Assembly: GCF_900188405.1 (NCBI RefSeq)
Contig: NZ_FZOF01000012.1
Coordinates: forward strand, 62,001 to 126,000
Length of the DNA: 64,000 nt
Reading direction: 5' to 3'
Origin: Actinacidiphila glaucinigra
GTDB taxonomy: Bacteria > Actinomycetota > Actinomycetes > Streptomycetales > Streptomycetaceae
Shown: positions 8,000 to 16,935 of the stretch, piece by piece
Position numbering within the stretch: position 1 is the stretch's first letter
How the letters are laid out: the number at the start of each line of letters is the position of its first letter
The notes under the pieces: generated by a model
Databases searched by the model: none
The model's input: the letters and a program-made list of their open reading frames with translations, nothing else
What the model was told of the DNA's origin: nothing
Position numbers and translations under genes: made by a program

Positions 8000-8779
8000 A
8001 TGACAGCGCGCAAGCCCATCGAATCCTGGCTCACCGACATGGACGGCGTCCTCATGCACGAGGGCATCCCGGTGCCCGGCGCGGACGCCTTTATCAAGCG
8101 GCTGCGGGACTCGGGCCGCCCGTTCCTCGTCCTGACGAACAACTCGATCTACACCCCCCGCGACCTGGCGGCCCGGCTCAGCCGCATCGGCCTGGACGTG
8201 CCGGCCGAGAACATCTGGACCTCGGCGCTGGCCACGGCCCGCTTCCTGGACGACCAGCACCCCGGCGGGACGGCGTACGTCATCGGTGAGGCCGGCCTCA
8301 CCACGGCCCTGCACGACGCGGGGTACGTGCTGACCGACCACGAGCCCGACTTCGTGATCCTGGGCGAGACGCGGACCTACTCCTTCGAGGCCCTCACCAA
8401 GGCCATCCGCCTGATCAACGCCGGCTCCCGGTTCATCGCCACCAACCCCGACAACACCGGTCCCTCGCCCGAGGGGGCGCTGCCCGCCACCGGCTCGGTG
8501 GCTGCGCTGATCACGAAGGCGACAGGGAAGGACCCGTACTTCGTCGGCAAGCCCAACCCGCTGATGATGCGCACCGGCCTCAACACCATCGGCGCGCACT
8601 CCGAGACCTCCGCGATGATCGGCGACCGCATGGACACCGACGTGCTGGCGGGCCTGGAGGCCGGGATGCAGACCTTCCTGGTGCTGACCGGCCTGACCAA
8701 GTCGGGTGACATCGACCGCTTCCCGTACCGGCCGACCACCGTCGTGGACTCCATCGCGGACCTCGTCGACCTCGTCTGA
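8000..8779 (+). CDS. HAD-IIA family sugar/nucleotide phosphatase (NagD-like)
   Basis: 259 residues. HAD motif I is LTDMDGVL, motif II lies in LVLTNNSIYTPRDLA, and the C-terminal motif is MIGDRMDTDVLAGLEAGM. The cap region and length fit subclass IIA (NagD/p-nitrophenyl phosphatase). It is predicted to be a cytosolic phosphatase of broad specificity. ATG 8000 starts just before the conserved motif. It stands alone between the surface-protein operon (divergent) and the phosphonate cluster (convergent). Confidence 0.9.
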   Translation: MTARKPIESWLTDMDGVLMHEGIPVPGADAFIKRLRDSGRPFLVLTNNSIYTPRDLAARLSRIGLDVPAENIWTSALATARFLDDQHPGGTAYVIGEAGLTTALHDAGYVLTDHEPDFVILGETRTYSFEALTKAIRLINAGSRFIATNPDNTGPSPEGALPATGSVAALITKATGKDPYFVGKPNPLMMRTGLNTIGAHSETSAMIGDRMDTDVLAGLEAGMQTFLVLTGLTKSGDIDRFPYRPTTVVDSIADLVDLV

Positions 8780-8833
8780 CGACGGCGCGCCCCCGGCCGC
8801 GACCGGCCGGGGGCGCACCGCGCCGGGAGCGCG

Positions 8834-9934
8834 TCAGCTGCCGGTCGCCTCCTGCCAGGCCTGGACGTACGTGTCGAGGTTGGTGTCGATGTCCGCCCAG
8901 TCCGGCTGGAAGACCTCCACGTTCTGGAGGATGCGGGACAGCGCTCTGGCGTTGGCGTCGTCGGCCTTCACGTCGGTGCGCGCGGCGAAGCCGCCGCCGA
9001 TGGAGCTGACCTGCTTCTGGGCCTCCTCGCCGAGCATGAAGTCCAGCAGCTTCCTGCCGTTCTCGGAGTGCGGTCCGCCCTTGACCAGGCCGCCGGCGTA
9101 CGGCAGCGCGAAGGTGGTGGCCCGGCCGCCCTGGGCGGCCGGGAACCAGATGCCGAGGTTCGGCATCGACTTGGTCTGCGCGAAGTTCATCTGGACGTCG
9201 CCGTTGGCGACGAGGATCTCGCCCTTGTCGACCTTCGGCGCCAGCTTGCCGGTGGAGGAGGACGGGCCGACGTTGTTGGCCTGGAGCTTCTTCAGGTACT
9301 CCATGGCCTGGTCCTTGCCGCCGAAGTCGTGCATCGCCTTGATGACGACCGCGGTGCCGTCGCCGGCGACGCCCGGCGTGGAGTACTGGAGCTTGTTCTT
9401 GTACTTCGCGTCCAGCAGCTCGTCCCAGGTGGTGGGGGCGGTCTTCAGCTGCTGCCTGTTGTAGACGAAGCCGAAGTAGTTGTTGACGACCGAGGTCCAG
9501 GTCCCGTCGGTGGACTTGTCGGCGGCCGCGACCTTGTTGGCGCCCTTCGGGGTGTACTTCTCCAGCAGCCCCTTGGCGCCGGCCTGCTGGATGAAGGGCG
9601 GCAGGGTGACCAGGACGTCGGCCTGGGTGTTGGACTTCTCGCGGACGGCGCGCTGCACGACCTCGCCCGAACCGCCCTCGACGTAGCGGACCTTGATGCC
9701 GGTCTGCTTCTCGAAGTCCTTGAAGACCCGGTCGTACCAGCCGTCGCCGTTCTCGCCCTTGAGGCCGTCGGCGCTGTAGACGGTGACCTCCTTGGCGTCG
9801 GAGGCGGAGGAGCCGCCGCCGCAGGCGGTGAGGGCGCCGCCGAGGACGAGGGCGGAGGCGAGGACGGCGATCGGGGCGCTCAGGGCGCGACGGGGGGCGC
9901 GGGAGACGCGGGAGACGCGGGGCACGGAGGACAT
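8834..9934 (-). CDS. phnS: 2-aminoethylphosphonate ABC transporter substrate-binding lipoprotein
   Basis: 366 residues. It has an N-terminal signal with lipobox LTACGG (Cys38), then the PhnS-type opening (TVYSADGLKGENGDGWYDRV, and QADVLVTLPPFIQQ). This class binds 2-aminoethylphosphonate (AEP) outside the membrane and delivers it to an ABC importer. ATG 9934 has AAGGAG 12 bases upstream; an alternative ATG at 9961 overlaps the permease stop (ATGA). It is the last gene of a six-gene operon with two permeases, an ATPase, a PhnX-like hydrolase and a FAD oxidase, which supports the phosphonate assignment. Confidence 0.85.
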   Translation of the reverse strand: MSSVPRVSRVSRAPRRALSAPIAVLASALVLGGALTACGGGSSASDAKEVTVYSADGLKGENGDGWYDRVFKDFEKQTGIKVRYVEGGSGEVVQRAVREKSNTQADVLVTLPPFIQQAGAKGLLEKYTPKGANKVAAADKSTDGTWTSVVNNYFGFVYNRQQLKTAPTTWDELLDAKYKNKLQYSTPGVAGDGTAVVIKAMHDFGGKDQAMEYLKKLQANNVGPSSSTGKLAPKVDKGEILVANGDVQMNFAQTKSMPNLGIWFPAAQGGRATTFALPYAGGLVKGGPHSENGRKLLDFMLGEEAQKQVSSIGGGFAARTDVKADDANARALSRILQNVEVFQPDWADIDTNLDTYVQAWQEATGS

Positions 9935-9957
9935 GGCGGGACTGATCTCCTTGGGGG

Positions 9958-10755
9958 TCATCGGTAGGAGGCCTTGGTGCGGATGCGGGAGAGGGCGAGC
10001 AGGACGAGCAGGGTCGTGCCCATGAGGACCACCGCGAGGGCGGAGCCGGTGAAGGGCGAGCCGCGGTCGGTGGCGCCGAAGACGAGGACCGGCAGGGGCA
10101 GCCAGTCGGGCGGGTAGAGCATCATCGTGGCGCTCAGCTCGCCCATGGACAGGGCGAAGCAGAGCCCGGCGGCCGCCCCCAGGGAGGGCAGCAGCAGCGG
10201 CAGTCGGACCCGCCACAGCACGTACCAGGGGCGGGCGCCGAGGCTGGCCGCCGCCTGTTCGTAGGCGGGGTCGAGGCGGCCGAGCGCCGCCGTCACCGAC
10301 TGGTGGGCGAAGGCCGTCACCAGGACGGTGTGGGCCAGGATCACGATCCACCGGGTGCCGTTGAGCAGCACGGGCGGTTTGCTGAAAGCCACCAGAAGCG
10401 CGAGTCCGGCGACCACCGACGGCACCGCGACCGGCAGCATGAACAGCAGGTCCATCACGCGCCGGGCCCGGCGGCCCAGCGCGTGCGCGGACAGCGCGGC
10501 CCAGGTGCCCGCGGTCAGCGCCAGGGCGCTCGCAGCGGCCGCGGTGGCCAGGCTGGCCGTCAGGGCCCGCAGCGACTCGCCGCGCACGGCGGCGTCGTAG
10601 TGGTCCAGGGTCGGGCCGGACGGCAGCGCGCCGCTCCAGTGGCCCGCGAAGGACGCGGCCACCAGCACCAGCAGCGGCAGCGCGAACAGCGGCAGGAAGA
10701 GCAGGGCGAACAGCGCCCACACGGCCCGGCGGCCGCCGCGGCTATGCACCAGCAC
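9958..10755 (-). CDS. phnV: phosphonate (AEP) ABC transporter permease
   Basis: 265 residues, six membrane helices and the EAA loop (DPAYEQAAASLGARPWYVLWRVRLPLL) that contacts the ATPase. It overlaps the end of the preceding permease gene by 14 bases, and its TGA overlaps a possible ATG for the binding protein. The name follows position in a PhnSTUV-type set; which permease is U or V is not decided by sequence alone. Confidence 0.82.
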   Translation of the reverse strand: MLVHSRGGRRAVWALFALLFLPLFALPLLVLVAASFAGHWSGALPSGPTLDHYDAAVRGESLRALTASLATAAAASALALTAGTWAALSAHALGRRARRVMDLLFMLPVAVPSVVAGLALLVAFSKPPVLLNGTRWIVILAHTVLVTAFAHQSVTAALGRLDPAYEQAAASLGARPWYVLWRVRLPLLLPSLGAAAGLCFALSMGELSATMMLYPPDWLPLPVLVFGATDRGSPFTGSALAVVLMGTTLLVLLALSRIRTKASYR

Positions 10756-11587
10756 GTCGGCTCACCGCCCGGTAGATGCCGTACAGCGTCAGCGAGACGG
10801 CGACGTTGACGGTGGCGACGACGCAGGCCGCGGGGTAGTCGGACTCCAGGATCGCCTTGGTGTAGACGAGCATCGGCAGTGTGGTGACGCCCTTGGCGCC
10901 GGTGAAGAGCACGATGCCGAACTCGTTCAGGCACATCACCAGCACCAGGCTCCCGCCGGCGGCCAGCGCGGGCAGTGCGTCGGGGAGGATCACCTGCCGC
11001 ACGATCCGCGGGGCGCGGGCACCCAGCGAGGAGGCGGCCTCGATCTGCGCGGGGTCCAGCTGCCCGAAGGCGGCCAGCAGGGGGCGCATCACGAAGGGCG
11101 TGAAGTACGTGACCTCGGCGAGGATCACCCCCCAGGGCGTGGTCAGGAAGGCGAACGGCCCCTCGGCGGCGCCCGTCACGTCCGTCCACAGCCCGTTGGC
11201 CATGCCCGCCGACCCGTACACGAAGACCAGCGCCAGCGTGATCAGGAAGGACGGGAAGGACAGGAAGACGTCGACGAAGCGGGCGACCGCGCGGGCGCCG
11301 GGGAACGGCACGAAGGCGATCACCAGGGCGAGGACGAAGCCCAGCACCAGGCAGCCGGCCGTCGAGGCGGCCGCGATCCACACGGTGTTGCCCAGCGCCC
11401 GCCGGAAGACCTCGGAGCCGAAGACGTCCTGGTAGACGGCGAAGGAGTGCCCGCCGGTGTCGGGGGACACGGACTGCCACACCAGGAGCACCAGCGGGTA
11501 GAGGAAGCCCGCCGCGAGCAGCGCGACCGGCACCCCCGCCCACAGCAGGCGCGGCGCCCAGGGGCGTGCCTCAGCCATCGCGGTCAT
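10742..11587 (-). CDS. phnU: phosphonate (AEP) ABC transporter permease
   Basis: 281 residues with six membrane helices and an EAA loop (DPAQIEAASSLGARAPRIVRQVILP). The ATG at 11587 overlaps the ATPase stop codon region; a second in-frame ATG at 11578 is equally possible. Forms the membrane channel with the next permease. Function inferred from the binding protein and catabolic neighbours. Confidence 0.82.
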   Translation of the reverse strand: MTAMAEARPWAPRLLWAGVPVALLAAGFLYPLVLLVWQSVSPDTGGHSFAVYQDVFGSEVFRRALGNTVWIAAASTAGCLVLGFVLALVIAFVPFPGARAVARFVDVFLSFPSFLITLALVFVYGSAGMANGLWTDVTGAAEGPFAFLTTPWGVILAEVTYFTPFVMRPLLAAFGQLDPAQIEAASSLGARAPRIVRQVILPDALPALAAGGSLVLVMCLNEFGIVLFTGAKGVTTLPMLVYTKAILESDYPAACVVATVNVAVSLTLYGIYRAVSRRAGA

Positions 11588-12632
11588 CGCCCCCGGTGCC
11601 CGCGGGCAGCAGGACGGCGTCGTCCGGGGCGAAGTGCACGGTGACGGTGTCGCCGGGGGCGGGCGGGTCGCGCAGTTCGCCGACGTCGGCCATCAGCCGG
11701 TGGCCCGCGGTCTCCACCAGCAGCCGGTGGGTGGCGCCGCGCCACTGGATGCCGGTGACGGTGCCGGGCAGCGGATTGGGCCCGTCGCCCAGGCCCACGG
11801 CGTGCGGGCGCACGCACAGCGTGGCCTCGGCGCCGGGGGCCGCGTCGCCGGTGGGGGCTTGCAGGTCGTGCTCCGCGAAACGCACACCGCCGTCCCTGCC
11901 GACGGTGACCGGCAGCAAGTTGGCGTTGCCGACGAAGGACGCGGTGAACTCGGTGCGCGGGCGCCGGTAGAGCTCCTGCGGAGTGCCGACGTCCCGGAGC
12001 CGGGCCCGGTCCATCACCGCGATGCGGTCGGCCAGGGTCAGCGCCTCGATCTGGTCGTGCGTGACGTACAGCATGGAGACGTCGGGCAGTTCGCGGTGCA
12101 GGCGCGCCAGTTCGGCCAGCATCCCCGAGCGCAGCCTCGCGTCGAGCGCGGACAGCGGCTCGTCGAGCAGCAGCACTTGGGGGCGCACCGCCAGGGCGCG
12201 GGCGATGGCGACGCGCTGCTGCTGGCCGCCGGACAGCTCGCGCGGGTAGCGGCGGGCGAACTCGCCCATGCCGGTGAGCGCCAGGGCCTGCTCGACCCGT
12301 TCGGCGGTCTCGGCGCGCGGCACCCCTTGCGCCCGCAGTCCGAAGCCGACGTTCTTGTCGACCCGCATGTGCGGGAAGAGGGCGTAGCTCTGCACGACCA
12401 TGCCGATGCCGCGCTGGTACGGCGGCAGCTTCGTCACGTCGCGGCCGTCGATCCACACCCGGCCGCGGGCCGGGGTGACGAAGCCGGCGACGGCGCGCAG
12501 CGCGGTGGTCTTGCCCGAGCCGGAGGGGCCGAGCAGGGCCATCACCTCGCCGGGTTCCACGGTGAGGTCGAAGGAGTCCAGGACGGTGGTGCGGCCGTAG
12601 GCCACCGTCACGTCCTCGAACCGTATGCCCAT
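11571..12632 (-). CDS. phnT: phosphonate (AEP) ABC transporter ATP-binding protein
   Basis: 353 residues. Walker A GPSGSGKT, signature LSGGQQQR, Walker B VLLLDEPLSALD, and a C-terminal TOBE-type extension (about residues 240-353) as in the spermidine/iron/phosphonate importer ATPases. It starts one base after the stop of the hydrolase gene, so it is coupled to the catabolic genes. Substrate inferred from context. Confidence 0.88.
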   Translation of the reverse strand: MGIRFEDVTVAYGRTTVLDSFDLTVEPGEVMALLGPSGSGKTTALRAVAGFVTPARGRVWIDGRDVTKLPPYQRGIGMVVQSYALFPHMRVDKNVGFGLRAQGVPRAETAERVEQALALTGMGEFARRYPRELSGGQQQRVAIARALAVRPQVLLLDEPLSALDARLRSGMLAELARLHRELPDVSMLYVTHDQIEALTLADRIAVMDRARLRDVGTPQELYRRPRTEFTASFVGNANLLPVTVGRDGGVRFAEHDLQAPTGDAAPGAEATLCVRPHAVGLGDGPNPLPGTVTGIQWRGATHRLLVETAGHRLMADVGELRDPPAPGDTVTVHFAPDDAVLLPAGTGGDDRDG

Positions 12633-12633
12633 C

Positions 12634-13314
12634 TCAGAACTCCGCCAGCAGGGCGGGGAGTGCGGCGACGGAGTCCAGGACGTGGGTGGCGCCCGCCTCG
12701 CGCAGCGTCTTCTCGTCGTGGGCGCCGGTCAGCACGCCCGCCACGACGGTCGCGCCGGAGCGGACGCCGGAGAGCATGTCGTACGCCGTGTCGCCGGCCA
12801 CCGCGATCTCGCGGACGGAGTCGGCGGCGCGGGTGCGCAGCAGCGCGGTGAGCACCATGTCCGGGTAGGGGCGGCCGCGGCCGCCGGCGTCGGCCGGGCT
12901 CAGGGTGAGGTCGGCGATGTCCTGCCAGCCCAGGGCGGCCAGGATCGCGTCCTGGGTGGTGCGGGAGAAGCCGGTGGTCAAGGCCACGGTCCGGCCCTGC
13001 TCGCGCAGCGCGGCGATGGCCTCTGCGGCGCCGGGCAGCGGCGCGCAGGCTCCGGAGTCGACGAGCTCGGCGTAGGCGTGCTCGAACTCGGTGTTGGCGC
13101 GCTGCGCCCGCTCCTCGGTGCCGAACAGGGCGCGGAAGACGGAGATCTTGGACTCGCCCATGGTGCGGCGGACGTAGTCGAGGTCGGGCTCGGCGCCCAG
13201 GCGTTCGGCGGCCCGGACGAAGGCCCGCTCGACCAGGCCGTCGTCGGCGACGGTGGTGCCGGCCATGTCGAGCACGACGAGCTTGGGGGAAGCGCCGGAG
13301 TGAGTGTCTGTCAT
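12634..13314 (-). CDS. phosphonatase-like HAD hydrolase (PhnX-like)
   Basis: 226 residues. Motif I LDMAGTTV (nucleophile Asp16), motif II LTTGFSRT and motif IV AGDTAYDMLSG match the phosphonatase-like hydrolase family (TIGR03351). Classical PhnX cleaves the C-P bond of phosphonoacetaldehyde to acetaldehyde and phosphate with a Schiff-base Lys; I could not place that Lys with confidence. Neighbouring FAD oxidase and AEP importer make phosphonoacetaldehyde or a close relative the likely substrate. Confidence 0.85.
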   Translation of the reverse strand: MTDTHSGASPKLVVLDMAGTTVADDGLVERAFVRAAERLGAEPDLDYVRRTMGESKISVFRALFGTEERAQRANTEFEHAYAELVDSGACAPLPGAAEAIAALREQGRTVALTTGFSRTTQDAILAALGWQDIADLTLSPADAGGRGRPYPDMVLTALLRTRAADSVREIAVAGDTAYDMLSGVRSGATVVAGVLTGAHDEKTLREAGATHVLDSVAALPALLAEF

Positions 13315-13319
13315 CTTCG

Positions 13320-14441
13320 TTACCAGCCGATCTCGTTGGCGGTGTCCTCGCCGATGGCGGGGGAACAGGTCATGCCGCGGCCGCCGGGTCCGGTGACCAG
13401 CCACACGCCGTCGGCGACGCGCTGCCGGTGCACCACCAGGGACGGGTCGGTGCACTGCGCGTACACCCCGGCCCAGCGGCGGCGCACGCGCGGCAGGGGG
13501 CGGCCGAGCAACTCCGCGGCGGTGGCGGTGAGGTGGTCGTACGGGTCCTCGGTGACGTCGAAGGCGAAGGGCTCGTCGTACTCGTGGGTGTCGCCGATGG
13601 TCAGCCCGCCGTCCAGGCGCTGCACCATGAGCAGTTGCATGCGGTGCCCGGCGGCGACCGGCGGCTGCGGCTGGCCGGCGCGCAGCGCGTCGAGCGCGGT
13701 GCCGGCGTAGGCCGGGTAGTAGCGGAAGCTGTCGGCGTCGGCGACCGAGGTCGTCAGCGGTTCGTCCAGCGGGTCGGTCTGCGCCATCTGCAGGCGGACC
13801 CGGCGCACCGGCAGCCCGGGGCCCGCGAGTTCGCGCACCAGGCCGGTCAGGTGGGCGCCGGTGGCGAGGACGACGGTGTCGCCGCGGTGGGTGTCGCCGT
13901 GGTCGTCGCGGACGGTGCCGGGGGAGACGTCGCGGACCTCGCGGCCGGGCAGGAAGGTGTAGCGGCCGGTCGCGGCCAGGTGCGCGCGCAGCGCGGGCAG
14001 CGCGACCCGGGACTCCACGGCGGCGTCCCGCTCGCACAGCACGGCGCCGGTGAACTCCCCGCGCAGCGCCGGGTTGCGGCGGCGGACCCCGTCCGCGTCG
14101 AGCCACTTCATACCGCGCGCGGCGGCGTCGGGGGAGGCCAGGGCCTGCTCGGCGACGGCGCGTTCCGCCTCGGTGCGGACCACCGTCAGCGAGCCGTTGG
14201 CGCGGAAGCCGACCCCGGGCACGACCTCGCCGATCCGCTGCCACAGCTCGCGGGCGCGCTGCGCGGTCCCCAGCTCCGCGCCGGCGGCGCGGCCGGAGAC
14301 CCAGACCAGTCCGAAGTTGCGGACGGAGGCGCCGCGGGCCTCGGTCTCCCGTTCCAGGTGGACGACCTCGTGGCCGCGCGTGACGGCGTGCCAGGCGTGG
14401 AGGGTGCCGAGTGCTCCGGCGCCCACGATCAGGACTCTCAT
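13320..14441 (-). CDS. FAD-dependent oxidase of phosphonate catabolism (TIGR03364 type)
   Basis: 373 residues of the DAO/glycine-oxidase fold. It opens with the dinucleotide-binding VLIVGAGALGTLHAW, has ATGAHLTGL in the middle, and ends with the second FAD-contacting segment (TGPGGRGMTCSPAIGED). This family recurs in phosphonate clusters and is reported to oxidatively deaminate aminoethylphosphonates, giving phosphonoacetaldehyde. No PhnW aminotransferase gene is present here, so it is the best candidate for that first step. ATG 14441 is chosen because the FAD motif begins immediately. First gene of the six-gene operon. Confidence 0.83.
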   Translation of the reverse strand: MRVLIVGAGALGTLHAWHAVTRGHEVVHLERETEARGASVRNFGLVWVSGRAAGAELGTAQRARELWQRIGEVVPGVGFRANGSLTVVRTEAERAVAEQALASPDAAARGMKWLDADGVRRRNPALRGEFTGAVLCERDAAVESRVALPALRAHLAATGRYTFLPGREVRDVSPGTVRDDHGDTHRGDTVVLATGAHLTGLVRELAGPGLPVRRVRLQMAQTDPLDEPLTTSVADADSFRYYPAYAGTALDALRAGQPQPPVAAGHRMQLLMVQRLDGGLTIGDTHEYDEPFAFDVTEDPYDHLTATAAELLGRPLPRVRRRWAGVYAQCTDPSLVVHRQRVADGVWLVTGPGGRGMTCSPAIGEDTANEIGW

Positions 14442-14517
14442 GGCGACCACGGTCGGGTCGCCGTCGGACGCGGCCACGACCGCTCGCTGAACCGGTTGTG
14501 AACGGACCCGCAATCTT

Positions 14518-14528
14518 GGACTAGACCC
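14518..14528. promoter_or_regulatory. candidate GntR/UTRA operator upstream of the phosphonate operon
   Basis: GGACTAGACCC, an imperfect palindrome related to the TGGTCTAGACCA-type sites bound by GntR/HutC-family repressors. It sits in the 155-base gap between the GntR gene and the FAD oxidase gene, where autoregulation or operon control would be expected. Function is inferred from position and symmetry only. Confidence 0.35.
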
Positions 14529-14596
14529 GTTACCTTTCCGTGACTATTCAAGGGTCCACGAGATGGGAATCCGAGGGGGCGGAAGCCGGCGGATGC

Positions 14597-15349
14597 CTAC
14601 GTACGGGACAGATGGGTCGTGAAGCTGAAGCGGTCCCCGCGGTACAGCGACCGCACCCGCTCCAGCGGCGCGCCCTGGGTGTCCCGGCTGTACCGGTGCA
14701 GCAGCAGCATCGGCAGCGCGGGCGGCGTGCCGATCAGCAGCGCCTCGCGGGGCGTGGCGAGCACCGTCTCGATCCGCTCGTCCGCGTCGCCGAACTCCAC
14801 GCCCACGCGCTCGCGCAGATAGGCGTAGAAGGACGAGTCCGGGTCGAAGTCCTCGTCCAGCCGCGGCACGCGCGCCACCGCGACGTAGGTGCTCTCCAGG
14901 CCCACCCGCTCCTCGTCGGCGAGCAGCACGCGCTCCATGTGCCACACCGTGCCGCCCGTGGCGATGCCCAGCTGGCCGGCCAGCACCTCGTCCGCCGCGA
15001 TCCGGTCGAGCGACGTCAGGTTGCGGCCCGGCACCCTGCCCTGGCGGCGGACTCCCTCGGTGTAGCTCGCCAGCGACAGCGGCTGCTCCAGCTTCGGCCC
15101 CGCCACGACCGTGGCCCGCCCGCGGCGTCGCAGCCGTCCCTGGATCAGCAGTTCGCGCAGCGCCTGGCGTACGGTCTCGCGCGCCACGCCGAAGCGGGCG
15201 GCGAGCTCGCGCTCGGTCGGCAGCGGCACGCCCTCGCCGAGTTCGCCGAGCAGCTCCTCCAGCCGCGTCTTGACGACGAAGTACTTGGGGAGCCGGCCGT
15301 GCTCGGGGATGCCGGCCCGGGTCGGCGCTCCCGCCTGGGTGTCGTTCAC
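14597..15349 (-). CDS. GntR-family (HutC/UTRA) transcriptional regulator, PhnR-like
   Basis: 250 residues. The winged-helix domain (about 30-95) contains LPTERELAARFGVARETVRQALREL, and the UTRA ligand-binding domain ends with the usual IGTPPALPMLLLHRYSRD. It lies immediately upstream of, and in line with, the AEP uptake/catabolism operon. It is therefore probably the local repressor, relieved by AEP or a degradation product, like PhnR of enterobacterial AEP operons. Ligand not shown. Confidence 0.85.
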   Translation of the reverse strand: MNDTQAGAPTRAGIPEHGRLPKYFVVKTRLEELLGELGEGVPLPTERELAARFGVARETVRQALRELLIQGRLRRRGRATVVAGPKLEQPLSLASYTEGVRRQGRVPGRNLTSLDRIAADEVLAGQLGIATGGTVWHMERVLLADEERVGLESTYVAVARVPRLDEDFDPDSSFYAYLRERVGVEFGDADERIETVLATPREALLIGTPPALPMLLLHRYSRDTQGAPLERVRSLYRGDRFSFTTHLSRT

Positions 15350-15528
15350 CTGTCGATCCTCGCAGACGGGGACGGGTGCCCGGCCGCGCGCGGACGGCCG
15401 GCGGGCGGTGCGACGACGCCGGGACGTGAGACGTTCACCGGGTGATCACCGGATGGGCGGCGGGAGTTGGGGGCGGCGGAGCAGGCTCTCCCCGCATTTC
15501 CGCAGCGATCTTGGAAGGGCGTCCACCG

Positions 15529-16935
15529 ATGCTGTCCCGCACCCGCACGGCCACCCTCGTCCCCGGCGCGGTCGCCACCGTGCTCGCCGCCGCCATGGTG
15601 CCGCTCCTCGGCACCCCGGCGGGCGCCGCCTCGTACGGCACCCCGACGATCTCCCTGTCCGCCGCCTACCTGTCGGGCGCCGTCGGCGCCACCGGCGACC
15701 CGGCCGTCACGGTCACCGTCGCGCAGAGCGGCGCGGACGCCTCGGCGCTCACCGTCGCCGCCTCCGCCAGCACCAAGACCTCCGTGGCCGCCACCGGCGA
15801 CGTGACCGTCACCGGCACCGGCGGCACCCGCACCCTCACGGTCGCCCCCCGCGCCCGCGGCTACGCCGACCTGACGGTCAAGGTGACCGGCCTCGGCGGC
15901 AAGACCGCCACCAAGACGCTGCACTTCGCGGCCTCCGCCGCCGTCACCCACGCCGCCGACACCCGCTACACCACCGGCTCCAGCGACGCCTCCGCCGCCG
16001 TGGACGTCGGCGGCGGCTACATGGTGGTCGCCGACGACGAGAGCAACGTGCTGCGGCTGTACCGGCGCGACGGCTCCGGCGCCCCCGTGCGCACCTGGGA
16101 CATCGGCTCCAAGGCCGGCGCCTCCTCCGAGATCGACATCGAGGCCGGCACCCGGGCGGGCGGCACCATCTACTGGACCGGCTCGATGGGCAACAACAAG
16201 GACGGCGAGGTCAAGGCTGACCGCTCCACGCTCTTCGCCACCACCGTCACCGGCAGCGGCGCCGACACCCAGCTGACCGTCTCCGGCTACTACGAGGGCC
16301 TGCGCGCCGACCTGATCGCCTGGGACAAGGCCAACGGCAACCGCTACGGCTTCGCCGCGGGCGCCGCCTCCGGCGAGATACCCAAGGCCGTCGACGGCTT
16401 CAACGCCGAGGGCATGGAGTTCGCCCCCGGCTCCACCAGCACCGCCTACATCGGCTTCCGCGCCCCGCTGGTGCCCCCGGCCTCCGGCGGCAAGGCCCTG
16501 CTGGTGCCGGTCACCAACCTCGACAAGCTGGTCGGCGGCAAGCCCAACACCTCCGTCCACGCCACCTTCGGCACCCCGGTCACCCTCGACCTGGGCGGCC
16601 TCAGCGTCCGCGACATCCGCCGCAACGCCGCAGGCCAGTACCTGATCCTGGCCGGCTCCTGGGCCGCCGACGACAACAGCGACCCGTACGCCCTCTACTC
16701 CTGGGACGGCAGCGCCGGCAGCGCCCCCGTCAGGCTGCTCGACCTGCCCACCTCCGACCCGGGCGCCTGGGAGGCCATCGTGGACGTCCCCGACCTCACC
16801 GCGGCCGGTGCCCGGACGCAGCTGATGACCGACAACGGCGCCGCCGACCTGTACGGGGACGGCAAGGAGGCCAAGGACCTCAGCCACCCCGAGTGGCAGA
16901 AGTCCCGCAGCACCTGGTTCACCCTCAGCGGCTGA
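15529..16935 (+). CDS. secreted DUF3616-like beta-propeller protein
   Basis: 468 residues. A clear signal peptide ends at PAGAAS (about residue 34). An N-terminal immunoglobulin-like segment of short Thr/Ala-rich strands comes first, then a propeller-like domain with repeats such as VDVGGGYMVVADDESNVLRLYRR and EGMEFAPGSTSTAYIGFR, as in DUF3616/esterase-like phytase proteins. Exported; activity unknown. ATG 15529 follows GGAAGG by about 11 bases. It converges on the LAXTG protein gene. Confidence 0.75.
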   Translation: MLSRTRTATLVPGAVATVLAAAMVPLLGTPAGAASYGTPTISLSAAYLSGAVGATGDPAVTVTVAQSGADASALTVAASASTKTSVAATGDVTVTGTGGTRTLTVAPRARGYADLTVKVTGLGGKTATKTLHFAASAAVTHAADTRYTTGSSDASAAVDVGGGYMVVADDESNVLRLYRRDGSGAPVRTWDIGSKAGASSEIDIEAGTRAGGTIYWTGSMGNNKDGEVKADRSTLFATTVTGSGADTQLTVSGYYEGLRADLIAWDKANGNRYGFAAGAASGEIPKAVDGFNAEGMEFAPGSTSTAYIGFRAPLVPPASGGKALLVPVTNLDKLVGGKPNTSVHATFGTPVTLDLGGLSVRDIRRNAAGQYLILAGSWAADDNSDPYALYSWDGSAGSAPVRLLDLPTSDPGAWEAIVDVPDLTAAGARTQLMTDNGAADLYGDGKEAKDLSHPEWQKSRSTWFTLSG

